Below, piece by piece: positions 24,880 through 36,499 of a stretch of 64,000 nucleotides of DNA (position 1 is its first letter; each line of letters begins with the position of its first letter). The stretch is from Methylococcus sp. Mc7 (GTDB lineage Bacteria; Pseudomonadota; Gammaproteobacteria; Methylococcales; Methylococcaceae): the NCBI RefSeq assembly GCF_019285515.1, contig NZ_CP079095.1, positions 3,256,501 to 3,320,500 of the forward strand, in the 5' to 3' direction. The notes beneath the pieces were generated by a model, which saw only the letters and a program-made list of their open reading frames with translations, ran no database searches and was not told the DNA's origin. Position numbers and translations under genes: made by a program.

Positions 24880-26088
24880 TCACAGCCCCGGCGGCGTTTT
24901 TTGCCAGGGGTAGCCCTTGGCGGCCAGGTCGTAACCGGTCTGGAACAGCTTGCGCATGTATTCGGTATCGAAATCTTCCTTGTGCGGGGCGTAAAAGGTT
25001 TTCGGGATGTAGGCGAGGTTATAGTCGATGCCGTCGCGCTGGGCGGTGGCGTAAATCTTGTACAAGTCGCCGATGCCCTGGGTCTGGATCAGGGACGTGA
25101 TGGCGCGGCCGGCGATGTTCAGGGTCTGCCGTTGGACTTCGGCCCAATCGGGGTCCAACCGGGCGTTGCGGATGATGTAAAGACGGCGCTCGCGGGTGAT
25201 TCCTTCCTTGTTGGCCGCCTCGGCCACGTGGAGCGAAGGCGGGTAGACGAACACCTGTGCCATGGCGCCGCCGTCGACGTGCATTTCCTGATAGCGCTTG
25301 CCGCCGGCTTCCACGTCGATCATCGCCGGCGGGAAGGCGCCGGGGATGGCCGCCGAGGCGAGCATGATCTTGTGGAACAGCTTGAGGGCCTCGGGCTTGC
25401 CGCTGGCGGCGATCCTGGTCATGTTCCAGATCACCGCCTGGCGCGAGTCCAGGTTGGTGGTGGCCATCAGCAGCAGGCGCCCTTTCGCGTACTCGGCGGC
25501 GATTTCTTTCAGCATGTCCCGAGTGACGTACTTTTCCGCCAGCCTCCCCAGCGGGGCATTGTCGGCCAGGGCGTCGTCGAACAAGGCCGCCGTCACTCCG
25601 CGAGCCTCCAAAATGTCTTTGGGCGCCGTTTGGGTGTAGACCGCCCGCAAGGCTTCGTCGTACTTGGGTCCGAGAAAGGCGAAGGGCGCGATCAGGGCGC
25701 CGGTGCTGATGCCGGTGACCATCTTGAATTCGGGCCGGTTGCCGGCGGCGGTCCAGCCGCACAGGAGGCCGGCGCCGAACGCCCCGTCATCCCCGCCGCC
25801 GGAGAGGGCGAGAAAATTGGCGGGGGGCAGGTGGTTGACGTCGGTCCGCCCCTGCCGTGCGAGGTAAGCCTGTTCCTTCTTGACGCTGGCGATGCCTTCC
25901 TGAAGCGCATCCGGCATGGTGGCCCGGACCACGTAGCGGACCCCGGGTAGGCCGGTGACCTCCGCCTTGTCGGAGAGGCCCGGCGGCACCGCCGGTTGGC
26001 GGGTGGGAAGGGAGCAGCCCTGAAGCAGCAGGCTGATCCCGAGCACGAAGTAAACGGAGAGTCGGCGTAAGGTGACGGCGTGGTTCAT
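24880..26088 (-). CDS. Patatin-like phospholipase lipoprotein
   Basis: A 402-residue protein with a lipoprotein signal (lipobox LLQGC). A patatin domain follows: oxyanion loop SGGGDDGAFGAG near residue 96, nucleophile in GISTG (Ser128), and catalytic Asp in VDGG near residue 272. Patatins are serine lipid acyl hydrolases. The lipid anchor places this one in the envelope, on either membrane. The remainder is open and full length, so it is likely active. Its immediate upstream neighbours on the same strand are damaged envelope genes. Confidence 0.9.
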   Translation of the reverse strand: MNHAVTLRRLSVYFVLGISLLLQGCSLPTRQPAVPPGLSDKAEVTGLPGVRYVVRATMPDALQEGIASVKKEQAYLARQGRTDVNHLPPANFLALSGGGDDGAFGAGLLCGWTAAGNRPEFKMVTGISTGALIAPFAFLGPKYDEALRAVYTQTAPKDILEARGVTAALFDDALADNAPLGRLAEKYVTRDMLKEIAAEYAKGRLLLMATTNLDSRQAVIWNMTRIAASGKPEALKLFHKIMLASAAIPGAFPPAMIDVEAGGKRYQEMHVDGGAMAQVFVYPPSLHVAEAANKEGITRERRLYIIRNARLDPDWAEVQRQTLNIAGRAITSLIQTQGIGDLYKIYATAQRDGIDYNLAYIPKTFYAPHKEDFDTEYMRKLFQTGYDLAAKGYPWQKTPPGL

Positions 26089-26100
26089 CGTTGTGTCCTC

Positions 26101-26529
26101 CTATGTCGTCGTCGGATGTTTCTGGTCACTTGGCGCCATTCGCCTGCGAGTTTGAGCCGGATGGCGAGCCCGGCGCGAGGACTCGTGGACCATGGCGGGC
26201 GGCAGGCCGCTCAAGTCCATTGCCCGTTCGGCCGACGCCAGGCGGCCGAGCGAGCCGTAGACGGTGCGGAGCTGGTCGGGCTCGAGGTAAAGCTCGGTGG
26301 AGGCCAGATACCCCTGCATGAGACCGGCGCCCATCGCATAGCTTTCGTTCATGAAGTCCATGAATCCCCGTAGCGTAGCCTGGGGGCTCGAGGTGTCGAC
26401 CGGCTGGAGCGGCTTCTGTTCGGCGGCGCCGGCGGGCGCCGGCCAAGATGCCAAGCCACCCGCGGTGCAGAGAGAGGCGAGGAGCCAAAGCATCGGGCCG
26501 GTCGGCAAACGCGTGAGAGAGAGAGTCAT
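26101..26529 (-). pseudogene. Fragment of a MscS-like channel's N-terminal domain
   Basis: About 142 codons: a signal peptide ending near AGAAE, then PVDTSSPQATLRGFMDFM and LRTVYGSLGRLASAERAMDLSGLPPAMVHESSRR. This resembles the periplasmic N-terminal domain of some large mechanosensitive-channel proteins. After ESSRR the family-like continuation (LAIRLKLAG) lies in another frame, and the membrane channel part is absent. I read it as a truncated, frameshifted remnant. An independent small secreted protein is the alternative. Confidence 0.45.
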
Positions 26530-26565
26530 GTTGCGCGTAACCTTCTGAACGGTGGGCCGTGCGGC

Positions 26566-27698
26566 TCAACGCACGGGTATGGTCAGCATCGGCCCGGTCG
26601 ATTTCGTGGCGCCCGCTTGCAGTCTGAATAACTGCGAGAGCAGCATGAACGTCGACTTCGATTCGAGGTCGTCGTCCGCCAGATAGAACCATTGGCCGCG
26701 GTATGGGATGGCGAGGAACGCCATGTCGAGGTGACTGGCGCTTTGACGGAGATGGAACAGCTTGCCGCCCGGCGTGTCGCCCCAGTCGAACTCGGAGCCG
26801 TCCTTGTTGCGTGTCGTCGTCACCAGTCCGGCCGCCTTGTGCGCTTCCGGCGTATCCACGCGGTGCGACATGTAAAAGAAGATGCCCATGAGTGTCCGTG
26901 TGCGGATCGTCACGGTGTCTGGGCTGTGCGTAAGAAAATCACCGGCGATACGGTAGCTCTGGATGTCCTGGTCGAGTCCAAGCATATCTTTGATTTTCCT
27001 GATGGTCTTCGCATGTTCCGGAGCCGGTCTGAATTCCAGCAAGACTTCCTTCGTCTCCGGATTGACGCGCGGAGCGATGAGGTCTTCGCCGGCGATATCC
27101 TCGATGAGCTGCAGCAGTTCCTCAAAGCGCCGGGAACGATCCGGGGATTTCTCCGGCGTCGGCTCCGAGGCGCTCGGCGCATTCTCGATTCCGTTGATGC
27201 GCTCCACGCATAGGCTGAACACCCGCCGCGCGCTCCATCCGGAACCGGCCAGCGCGAAGACGGCCTCGATCGGGATGGGCTGAGAACGCTCTTGACGAAA
27301 TTCTCGCCCTGCAACGGCGAATAGGTGATGGTGGGGTAGTTCGAATAGGCGGCGCCGGCGCTGAATTTGAGGATGTTGTTGGCGCTGGCGGCGCCGTTCA
27401 AGCCGAGCGTCGTTTGGTCCAGGCCACCGCTCAAATCCAGCTTCATGGTGGACGCGACGCTGGCGACGTCCAGGAAGAAGGTCGGATCCCGATAGTGCAG
27501 CCGCACGATGTTCTGCAGAAACTGTTCGTTCACGCTGCCCACGATGGCTTCATTGTAGAGGGAGTGGGTGCCGCGAAGGCTGTCGGGTCCGAACGAGTAA
27601 CAACCGGTGAGCGTGGCCACGGCGGCGGCTGCCAGCGCCGTCCGCCATTTACCGGCCGGGCAGGGGCCGTCGATCGAATTTTTACATTTCAATCGCAT
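26566..27698 (-). pseudogene. Lipoprotein of unknown function, one frameshift
   Basis: The N-terminal frame from ATG 27698 has a lipoprotein signal (lipobox LTGC) and continues through GPDSLRGTHSLYNEAIVGS and TYSPLQGENFVKSVL. There a one-base loss near 27283 moves the rest (PIPIEAVFALAGSGWSARR, then FSLCVERINGIENAP to the end) into a second frame that ends at 26566. Joined, the protein would be about 378 residues with an acidic middle and a beta-rich C-terminus. I do not recognise the family. A sequencing error or a recent mutation would look the same; translation as given yields a truncated lipoprotein. Confidence 0.7.
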
Positions 27699-27939
27699 AC
27701 ATTCTGCCATGCATTTTGGAATGCCGCTTTCAGCGCAGTCGCGGATCGGAAGAGAGGGGAACGCGGGAAACAACTTCCTTCTGTACCAACGGTATCGAGC
27801 TTCGACCGGCATCACCCGCCGGGACCGCGGCGAGGCCGGGACAATCGGCGATCTAAGTTCCTCGTTACGCGCTGGGTGAATGCTCCGCGCCCGTCAAGCC
27901 GGAATAGCGGAGCCGGACCACGTGGGGCCTTCAAAGTCT

Positions 27940-28596
27940 TCAGATCCAGCCCTGCTCCTTGAACTTCTTTTGCAGTTCCTTGGCGATTTCCTTGGCCGTG
28001 TCCTCGGCCCGGCCTTCGACCGTGCTGCTGCCGCTGGCTTCTCCGTGTGCCTTTGCTACGCTGCTGGCGATGAGGCCGGCGGGATTGGCGGTTGCGATGG
28101 CGCCGGCTACGGCCACTGCGGTACCGGGAGACTTGCTTCCTTCTGCGTCCTGGGTTCCGGAACCGAGTTTCTTGAGCCCGTGATCCGTCATCAGGAACCC
28201 TTCGACCGTGGTTTTCAGCTCGGAAGCGCCTGAGCCGAAGCCCAGACCGACGCGTTTCGCCGCGCTGCCTTCGTCCATGGAAACGATGTAGCCGCGGATC
28301 ACGAGGTCGCCGACTTGCGGCGTCGTTCGATCAGAGGCGCGCTCCGCCGGCAGCCCCATGCCGCGGATTTCCTCAACGAGGACTTGCGCGATCTTGGCGC
28401 CCACCTGGCGTTCGGTTGCGGTTTGCTCGGCCGGCATATTGCGCGATTCCGGAGCGAAGTCGTAGATGTGGATATGTCCGGGCCGGGCGACTTTTCCGCC
28501 CTTGTACTCCTGGCGGGCAAGGACGTTGGTGGAGGCGCAGCCGGCCAGCAGGGTGAGGACAAATGAAGCAAAAATGATGCGTCCGAATAGTTTCAC
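27940..28596 (-). CDS. DUF4410 lipoprotein
   Basis: A 218-residue lipoprotein. GTG 28596 has GAGGAG just upstream and starts a signal peptide with lipobox LLAGC. The mature part holds the DUF4410 pattern: IHIYDFAPES, a helical GAKIAQVLVEEIRGMGLPAERA, LVIRGYIVSMDEGS, GLGFGSGASELKTTVEGFLMT, then a Gly/Ala-rich hydrophobic stretch and a Lys/Glu-rich end. The family's function is unknown. It is probably an outer-membrane lipoprotein, like its neighbours in this secreted-protein cluster. Confidence 0.8.
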   Translation of the reverse strand: MKLFGRIIFASFVLTLLAGCASTNVLARQEYKGGKVARPGHIHIYDFAPESRNMPAEQTATERQVGAKIAQVLVEEIRGMGLPAERASDRTTPQVGDLVIRGYIVSMDEGSAAKRVGLGFGSGASELKTTVEGFLMTDHGLKKLGSGTQDAEGSKSPGTAVAVAGAIATANPAGLIASSVAKAHGEASGSSTVEGRAEDTAKEIAKELQKKFKEQGWI

Positions 28597-28713
28597 GAAA
28601 GGCTCCTCGACAGAATCTCGACAAATCTCTGGCAAATAAAAACCCGCCTCGGCTTGACGGGGGAGGCTGGTTTTTTCGGCGGAGCGGGCTAATCCGTGTC
28701 CGCTCCGCCGTTC

Positions 28714-29454
28714 TCAATAGCCCGGCGGCGGGGTGGTGTAGACGACGGTGGACGACGGCGCGGTCGTCGTAGTCTGGGATGAGGACGACTTGCTCGCCGC
28801 GGCGCCCGCCATGGCGCCGACGGCGGCGGCGCCGACCGCCACCGCCGCCACTTCGCCGCTGTCCCAGGTGTTGTTGTCGTAGTAGTAGCCGGACGACGGC
28901 GGATAGTAGCGTCCGCCATAGTACGCGCCGCTGGCCGCCCGCATTTGCGTTCGCGACGACGCCTGGTACTGGCGGGTCGCCGTTCGTTGGTTGGCGCCCT
29001 GCTGCCGGGTTTCCACGTTCTCGTTCTGCGCCTGCTGGCGCTGGGACTGGTTCGAGGACACGGCCGATTGCCGCTGCGCCTGGTTCTCGGTCGTCGTCGA
29101 CTGGCGGTTCTGGAGCGTCGAACTCCGGTTCGTGGACGCGGTTTGCGCGGTCTGCGAACGGTTCGTCGAGAAGGTCTGCGCGCTCTGCGACCGATTGGCG
29201 GATCGATCGGACGCTCCGGCGTTCGTCGAGCCGAAGCGGGAAGAGCCGCCGCCCGCGCCGGACGAAAAGCTGCCGCTCGAGGCCGGGCCGCTGCGGGAGA
29301 AGCCGCCGCCGGATGCACCGCCGCCCCGGGAGAAGCCCCCGCCGCCGGCGCCACCGCCGCCGAATCCCCGTGCCGCCGCGTCGGGCAGGGTTCCCACCAG
29401 GATGGCCAAACCGGCCGCCATGGCGATCAAGTTCGTCGAAAGCTTGCTTTTCAT
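28714..29454 (-). CDS. Secreted Gly/Ser/Gln-rich protein
   Basis: A 246-residue low-complexity protein. It has a signal peptide (cleaved near AAARG), a Gly/Ser/Phe repeat region (GGGGAGGGGFSRGGGASGGG), then a Ser/Thr/Gln/Asn-rich region with repeats like TNRSQTAQTAS and NRQSTTTENQAQRQS. A short Tyr-rich segment follows (YYGGRYYPPSSGYYYD), then one Ala/Gly/Val hydrophobic helix. It has no enzymatic motif. Its start overlaps the DUF2092 gene stop by four bases, so the two are co-translated. Composition suggests an adhesive or matrix role; that is inference. Confidence 0.75.
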   Translation of the reverse strand: MKSKLSTNLIAMAAGLAILVGTLPDAAARGFGGGGAGGGGFSRGGGASGGGFSRSGPASSGSFSSGAGGGSSRFGSTNAGASDRSANRSQSAQTFSTNRSQTAQTASTNRSSTLQNRQSTTTENQAQRQSAVSSNQSQRQQAQNENVETRQQGANQRTATRQYQASSRTQMRAASGAYYGGRYYPPSSGYYYDNNTWDSGEVAAVAVGAAAVGAMAGAAASKSSSSQTTTTAPSSTVVYTTPPPGY

Positions 29455-30314
29455 TTGCGTCCTCCGGTTTTCTGGGTCGCCTCCGTGCCCTGGGGCCCGA
29501 TCCGGGGCGCTTCCGCGAGGAAAGCGATCTTCCTCGCGCCGTCGGGCGGCGCGAACGTGAATTGAGCGTCGTCGACGACGGGCGAAAGATTCCAGTCGCT
29601 GAGCCGCGCCCGGAATTGCGGCTGGCCCTCGGCGTTCCGGTAGGTCAGCACCACGCGGAGTGGCAAGGGCCGGGCCCCCTGGGCGACCCAGACTTGGTAG
29701 TCCACCGTTTCGGTCCGTCCCGCCAGATGATGCGCCGGGGTGCCCTGTATCTCGGTCTTTTCCACGTAGTCGAGCGTCTGCGTGCGGTTTTCGATTTCTT
29801 CGGGAAAACGGCTGACCAGGAGCACGGCGAGCGGCAGTCTCATCTTGAGGTCTTTGAGGAAATACATCACGGCTGCGTCGATGCCGCCGGGTTTGGGGGT
29901 CTGCGCGTAGACGCCCTGCGACGGCGTGAACGCCGTGATGTCCTTGCCGTCGTACAGCACCATGTGCCGGTCGCCGTCGCTCCGCTTGGCGTCGACGAGC
30001 AACTGATTCGGCCGGTTCGCGGTGATCTTCAGGATCTCGCCGAACTCGATCTTTTCGCCGGACTCCTGAAGTATGTCGTAACCGGCGTCCACGCTCACGC
30101 AGAACCGCGGGGCATGGGCCAGGAAGTTGGCCATGCGCAGAAGAATGTCTTTGGGTTCGACCGGCTCGGCTTCCGCTTGGAGCACCGGCGCTTGAACCGG
30201 CGCCGCCGCCGCGACGGGGGGCGGTGCCGGTTTCGCGGCACAGCCCGCCATTGCCGCCAGGGCCGCGGCGTAAAGCGTGTTGCGCGCCGCCAGCCGCCAT
30301 GGGGTGGTCTTCAT
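29451..30314 (-). CDS. DUF2092 lipoprotein
   Basis: A 287-residue protein with a lipoprotein signal (lipobox AMAGC) and an Ala/Pro-rich linker. A DUF2092 domain follows, starting at DILLRMANFLAHAPRFCVSVDAGYD. This family has a LolA-like fold with strands such as RHMVLYDGKDITAF and LPLRVVLTYRNAEGQPQF. A lipoprotein- or lipid-handling role is suggested by the LolA resemblance but unproven. It is the first gene of a two-gene unit with the Gly/Gln-rich secreted protein. Confidence 0.85.
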   Translation of the reverse strand: MKTTPWRLAARNTLYAAALAAMAGCAAKPAPPPVAAAAPVQAPVLQAEAEPVEPKDILLRMANFLAHAPRFCVSVDAGYDILQESGEKIEFGEILKITANRPNQLLVDAKRSDGDRHMVLYDGKDITAFTPSQGVYAQTPKPGGIDAAVMYFLKDLKMRLPLAVLLVSRFPEEIENRTQTLDYVEKTEIQGTPAHHLAGRTETVDYQVWVAQGARPLPLRVVLTYRNAEGQPQFRARLSDWNLSPVVDDAQFTFAPPDGARKIAFLAEAPRIGPQGTEATQKTGGRK

Positions 30315-30571
30315 AGGTCTGCCTCCTTCGATGTTGTGGGTCTAGCCTTGCCGGAACGCGCCTTCACTCTCCATCGCCTGCCCGGCCGCCCATTCTGACA
30401 ACTTCTCGTTGATCCGAGACCTTGCGTCCTCGCTGCGCGGCAAGCACGCGACACCGGGTATGGCAGTGCTCGCCGTCGAATGCTACCGCATGGGGGTCTT
30501 GCGCGAAATTGGACTTTGGTCCAATCCGGCCGCAGGCGTTCCGGCCGGAAGCGGTCAGCCGCGAGCGCCGT

Positions 30572-30982
30572 TCAGCGGTGGGCCGGGCTTTCAAACGGCC
30601 GGACGCTGGCGTTTGCCTGCAGCGAGGCTATGGCATCCAGCAGCGCCCGGTCGTCCACAGGCTTGCGCAGATAAGCGGCTGCGCCGGCGGTGATGGCGCG
30701 GGCATGGGCATCGTCGGTGTCGTTTCCGGTCACGACGATGGCCGGGACGAGTCCGCCTTGGGCGGCTAGCCGGTCAAGCACGTCGAAGCCGCTGGCGCCG
30801 GGCATGTGCAGGTCCAGTATGACGCAAAGCGGCAGCCGCTGCCCGAGGGATTCGAGAAAGTCCGCACCGGAACCATAGGTTTCCACCGCATAGCCGGCGG
30901 ACCGCATCAGTCGCCGCAATGCTTTGCATACGGCCTCCTCGTCATCGACGATCACGATGAGGTCGGGGTTGGCTTTCTTCAT
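30572..30982 (-). CDS. Single-domain response regulator (FixJ-type receiver)
   Basis: A 136-residue receiver domain with acidic pocket VIVDDEE near residue 10, phosphoacceptor Asp in VILDLHMPG near 57, Thr in VVTGND, and Lys in LRKPVDDRALL near 108. No output domain follows. ATG 30982 is chosen to start the receiver fold; the upstream extension is non-conserved. No histidine kinase is adjacent, so the partner is unknown. Confidence 0.88.
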   Translation of the reverse strand: MKKANPDLIVIVDDEEAVCKALRRLMRSAGYAVETYGSGADFLESLGQRLPLCVILDLHMPGASGFDVLDRLAAQGGLVPAIVVTGNDTDDAHARAITAGAAAYLRKPVDDRALLDAIASLQANASVRPFESPAHR

Positions 30983-31097
30983 GGTGCGGGAGAGTAACGA
31001 AAACTCCACCGAGGCGATGTTGGACTTTGGTCTAACGCTCCTGCCGGTGGAAGGATCCCTGGGTGAGCCCATTGCCGCCACGTAACCGTTCAGTCCC

Positions 31098-31154
31098 CTG
31101 GGAGCGCGGGCGTCCCGCCCGCTGAAAAAGCGGCCAGGATGGCCGCGTTCCCAG
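31098..31154. repeat. Extragenic palindrome
   Basis: CTGGGAGCGCGG and CCGCGTTCCCAG are imperfect inverted arms around a GC-rich interior (CGTCCCGCCCGCTGAAAAAGC). It lies in the 342-base gap between the response regulator and the kdp operon. It differs in sequence from the RAYT-linked REPs. Confidence 0.6.
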
Positions 31155-31220
31155 CCAAAAAGTTGGGAGGCTGAACGGATATGCCGCAACCGCCTGCTTG
31201 CGAACCCGCCCGGATGGGCA

Positions 31221-31240
31221 TTTTTATTTCCTATTTACGA
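31221..31240 (+). promoter_or_regulatory. Possible KdpE-type operator upstream of kdp
   Basis: TTTTTATTTCCTATTTACGA is a T-rich block in otherwise GC-rich DNA, about 85 bases before the first kdp-operon gene. It loosely resembles the E. coli KdpE site, which is also a T-rich tract ending in TTTACA. I saw no clear -35/-10 pair beside it. The assignment is tentative. Confidence 0.25.
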
Positions 31241-31325
31241 TCCGCCCAGCCATCTTTAGCGGATCTTTATCCTGAAATCGCTAGGCTTTCTCATCCGAAA
31301 TTCAAGGTGCAAGGGGGGCAGGGCT

Positions 31326-31418
31326 ATGGACGTTTTCTATCTCGCCGTATTGGCCGGCGTGTTCATCGTGACGATCGGGCTGGTTTATGGCCTGGAAAAT
31401 CTGAGGGGGAAGGAATGA
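31326..31418 (+). CDS. 30-residue membrane peptide at the head of kdp
   Basis: ATG 31326, preceded by a GGGGGG-rich site, encodes a 30-residue peptide with one hydrophobic helix ([20 protein letters not shown]) and a charged tail ENLRGKE. Its stop overlaps the kdpF ATG by four bases (ATGA), and kdpF in turn overlaps kdpA, so all three are translationally coupled. It is too short for standard gene callers. Similar tiny membrane proteins precede kdpF in other proteobacteria as I recall; a KdpF-like stabilising role is inference. Confidence 0.6.
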   Translation: MDVFYLAVLAGVFIVTIGLVYGLENLRGKE

Positions 31419-31504
31419 GCTGGATTCATCTGCTGGGCGCGGTGCTCGCGCTGGGGATCTTCGTTTATCTCGTATTCGCCCTCCTTTATCCGGAGAAATT
31501 CTGA
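31415..31504 (+). CDS. kdpF: KdpF, small subunit of the Kdp potassium pump
   Basis: A 29-residue single-helix peptide ending in the characteristic [12 protein letters not shown]. KdpF stabilises the KdpFABC complex in the inner membrane. The stop codon overlaps the kdpA start by one base (TGATG), confirming the frame. Confidence 0.92.
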   Translation: MSWIHLLGAVLALGIFVYLVFALLYPEKF

Positions 31505-33267
31505 TGACGGCCAACGGCTTATTGCAAATCGGTGTGTATGTCGGCGTGCTGCTGGCGCTGGCCAAGCCTCTCGGCGGTTACATGGCGGCGGTGTACGAGG
31601 GGCGGTCCGCGGCGGGGCGCGTGCTGGCGCCGGTCGAGCGCTTCATCTACCGCGTCACCGGCGTCGACCCTCAAGCGGAAATGCGCTGGACCGGCTATGC
31701 CTTCGCCTTCCTGCTGTTCAACCTGCTGGGCGCAGTGGCGGTCTATGCGCTCCAGCGGTGCCAGGGGTTCCTGCCTTTGAACCCCCAGGGTCTGGCCGCC
31801 GTTGCGCCGGATTCGGCCTTCAACACCGCGGTCAGCTTCGCCACCAACACCAACTGGCAGGGCTACGGCGGCGAGACGACCATGAGCTATCTCACCCAGA
31901 TGCTGGGCCTGACGGTGCAGAACTTCGTGTCGGCCGCCAGCGGCATGGCGGTGCTGGTGGCGCTGATCCGGGGTTTCGTCCGAAAGAATGCCGACACCAT
32001 CGGCAATTTCTGGGTCGATATGAGCCGCAGCACGCTGTATATCCTGCTGCCCTTGTCTTTCGTCCTGGCTTTGCTGCTGATCGGGCAAGGCGTGGTCCAG
32101 ACCTTCGGTCCCTATCGGAACGTTCCGATGGTCGAAGCCACCGGCTACGAGCAGCCGAAGCAGGATGAAAGCGGCAATCCGGTGACCGGGAAAATCACCG
32201 TGAGCGAGCAGACGCTGGCTTTGGGACCCGCGGCATCGCAGATCGCCATCAAGCAGCTCGGCACCAACGGCGGCGGGTTCTTCGGCGTCAATTCGTCCCA
32301 TCCGTTCGAGAACCCAACGCCCTTTTCCAACTTCCTGGAAATGCTGGCGATCCTGGTGATATCCGGAGCGCTTTGCTACACCTTCGGGGTGATGGTCGGC
32401 GATACCCGCCAGGGCTGGGCGATCCTCGCCGCCATGACGCTCATCTTCGTTCCCTTGGTTCTAGTCGCAGTGCTCGGCGAACAGAGCGGCAATCCCGCCT
32501 TCGCCGCTTTAGGTCTGGATCCCGCCGGCGGCAACATGGAAGGCAAGGAAACCCGCTTCGGCATCGTCAACTCCGCCCTGTGGGCGACGGCGACCACGGC
32601 GGCCTCCAACGGTTCGGTCAACGCCATGCACGACTCGTTCACGCCACTCGGGGGTCTCGTCCCGATGTGGCTGATGCAGCTGGGCGAAGTCGTATTCGGC
32701 GGTGTCGGTTCCGGCCTGTACGGGATGATCGTGTTCGCCATCGTCGCGGTGTTCGTCGCCGGCCTCATGATCGGCCGCACCCCGGAATACCTGGGCAAGA
32801 AGATCGAAGCCTACGAGATGAAGATGGCCGCCATCGTCATCCTGGTGCCGCCCCTGGTGGTTCTCGGGGGCACGGCCGCCGCAGTGATGGTCGACGTGGG
32901 CAAGGCCTCGGTGGCCAACCCTGGCGCTCATGGTTTCAGCGAGATCCTTTACGCCTTCTCGTCCGCCGGCAACAACAACGGCAGTGCCTTCGGCGGGCTG
33001 TCGGCCAACACGCCTTTCTATAACACCCTGCTCGGCCTGGCGATGTGGCTCTCGCGCTACTGGCTGGCGGTGCCGACCCTGGCGATCGCGGGCGCCTTGG
33101 CCGCCAAGAAGTACGTGCCGCCGAGTGCGGGTACCTTGCCGACCCATACGTCCATGTTCGTCGGTGTGCTGATCGGCGTGGTCATCATCGTCGGCGCCTT
33201 GACCTTCATTCCGGCACTGGCTCTTGGCCCCATCGTCGAACATCTCACGATGATCGGCGCCAAATGA
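31504..33267 (+). CDS. kdpA: KdpA, potassium-binding subunit
   Basis: The 587-residue channel-like subunit of the high-affinity K+ pump, with about ten membrane helices. The four selectivity-filter-like segments are visible: [32 protein letters not shown], the [12 protein letters not shown] region and [15 protein letters not shown]. Length is slightly above the E. coli protein (557) and all conserved regions are present. kdpB follows 12 bases downstream. Confidence 0.97.
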   Translation: MTANGLLQIGVYVGVLLALAKPLGGYMAAVYEGRSAAGRVLAPVERFIYRVTGVDPQAEMRWTGYAFAFLLFNLLGAVAVYALQRCQGFLPLNPQGLAAVAPDSAFNTAVSFATNTNWQGYGGETTMSYLTQMLGLTVQNFVSAASGMAVLVALIRGFVRKNADTIGNFWVDMSRSTLYILLPLSFVLALLLIGQGVVQTFGPYRNVPMVEATGYEQPKQDESGNPVTGKITVSEQTLALGPAASQIAIKQLGTNGGGFFGVNSSHPFENPTPFSNFLEMLAILVISGALCYTFGVMVGDTRQGWAILAAMTLIFVPLVLVAVLGEQSGNPAFAALGLDPAGGNMEGKETRFGIVNSALWATATTAASNGSVNAMHDSFTPLGGLVPMWLMQLGEVVFGGVGSGLYGMIVFAIVAVFVAGLMIGRTPEYLGKKIEAYEMKMAAIVILVPPLVVLGGTAAAVMVDVGKASVANPGAHGFSEILYAFSSAGNNNGSAFGGLSANTPFYNTLLGLAMWLSRYWLAVPTLAIAGALAAKKYVPPSAGTLPTHTSMFVGVLIGVVIIVGALTFIPALALGPIVEHLTMIGAK

Positions 33268-33279
33268 GAGGAATCGTTC

Positions 33280-35385
<2,106 letters not shown>

Positions 35386-35399
35386 AGGAAAGCCAATCC

Positions 35400-35972
35400 A
35401 TGACTACGCATTTCAAACCCGCTCTGCTCATGCTGCTGGTGTGGACCGTGATCACCGGCGTTCTCTACCCGGCGGTGGTCACCCATCTGGGACAGTTGCT
35501 GTTTCCCCACCAGGCCAACGGCAGCCTGATTGAAAAGGACGGAAAACCGCTGGGCTCGGAACTCATCGGCCAGCCGTTCGGCGATCCGAAATATTTCTGG
35601 AGCCGTCCCTCGGCGACCGCGCCGTATGCCTACAATGCCGGCGCGTCCAGCGGTTCCAATCAGGGGCCGACCAATCCGGCGCTGGCCGAAGCCATCAAGG
35701 AAAGGGTCCAGGCCCTGCGGGACGCCGATCCCGGCAACCCGGCGCCCGTGCCGGTCGATCTGGTCACCGCCTCCGGCAGCGGCCTGGACCCGCACATCAG
35801 CCCGGCGGCTGCGGCTTACCAGGTGGCACGCGTGGCCCGGGTGCGAAACCTATCGGAATCGGTGGTCAAGGAACTGGTGGCGCGGCACACCGAAGGCCGC
35901 CAGTTCGGGTTTCTGGGCGAGCCGCGGGTGAATGTGTTGATGCTCAATCTGGCGCTGGATGCGGCACGGTGA
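35400..35972 (+). CDS. kdpC: KdpC, accessory subunit of the Kdp pump
   Basis: A 190-residue subunit with one N-terminal membrane helix ([18 protein letters not shown]) and a periplasmic domain containing [14 protein letters not shown] and [18 protein letters not shown], the conserved KdpC segments. It completes kdpFABC. The operon seems to end here; the sensor genes kdpDE lie 2.8 kb further on, behind corA. Confidence 0.96.
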   Translation: MTTHFKPALLMLLVWTVITGVLYPAVVTHLGQLLFPHQANGSLIEKDGKPLGSELIGQPFGDPKYFWSRPSATAPYAYNAGASSGSNQGPTNPALAEAIKERVQALRDADPGNPAPVPVDLVTASGSGLDPHISPAAAAYQVARVARVRNLSESVVKELVARHTEGRQFGFLGEPRVNVLMLNLALDAAR

Positions 35973-36088
35973 TGAGTGTCGAAAGGCCGGTCATGGCTTC
36001 GTGCCTTTCTCCTCTTGGCTGGTTGGCGCTACCGCCCATTTGGGAACATGCATCCGATACGCGACGGTCCGTTCGACTGCGGTCGGGA

Positions 36089-36499
36089 TCATCCGGCGGC
36101 GCCGGCTTCGATCGAGGCGATGTACCGCAACACGTCTTCCGTTCGTCCCTCCGACACCAGTTGCTCGGCGGTCTTGTAGCCGAAAGGCGAGAGCGGCTCG
36201 TTGCGATACCAGAACAACGTCCGATTCACGTCTCCGGAAATGTCGGTACTGGCCTTGATGACTCTCAAAGCTTCGCGCAGAAACCGCTGCACCCCCTGTG
36301 ACGTGGGCGCGCGGCTGATGGTGTTGCGGTGGACATGCGCTTGATCCGCCAGCGTTTGAAGGTCTATGTTCAGGGCTTGGCTGAAGCGTTTCGGCGACAG
36401 AGCCGGACCGGGCATGTCCAGGTCGCGCAGCGATTCGACAAAGTGATCGTAATTTTTTCCTGAGGCTTGCGGCGCCTCGGCGGCAGGGGAAGCGGTCAT
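36089..36499 (-). CDS. Xre/MbcA/ParS-type antitoxin, apparently orphan
   Basis: A 136-residue protein with an Xre-like helix-turn-helix (FSQALNIDLQTLADQAHVHRNTISRAP, about 39-65). A C-terminal DUF2384 (MbcA/ParS toxin-binding) domain follows, LFWYRNEPLSPFGYKTAEQLVSEGR and LRYIASIEAG. Proteins of this type pair with RES-domain toxins that deplete NAD+. No RES gene is visible on either side: kdpC ends just downstream and 450 bases of gene-poor DNA lie upstream. It sits opposite in direction to the Kdp genes and divides them. Confidence 0.8.
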   Translation of the reverse strand: MTASPAAEAPQASGKNYDHFVESLRDLDMPGPALSPKRFSQALNIDLQTLADQAHVHRNTISRAPTSQGVQRFLREALRVIKASTDISGDVNRTLFWYRNEPLSPFGYKTAEQLVSEGRTEDVLRYIASIEAGAAG

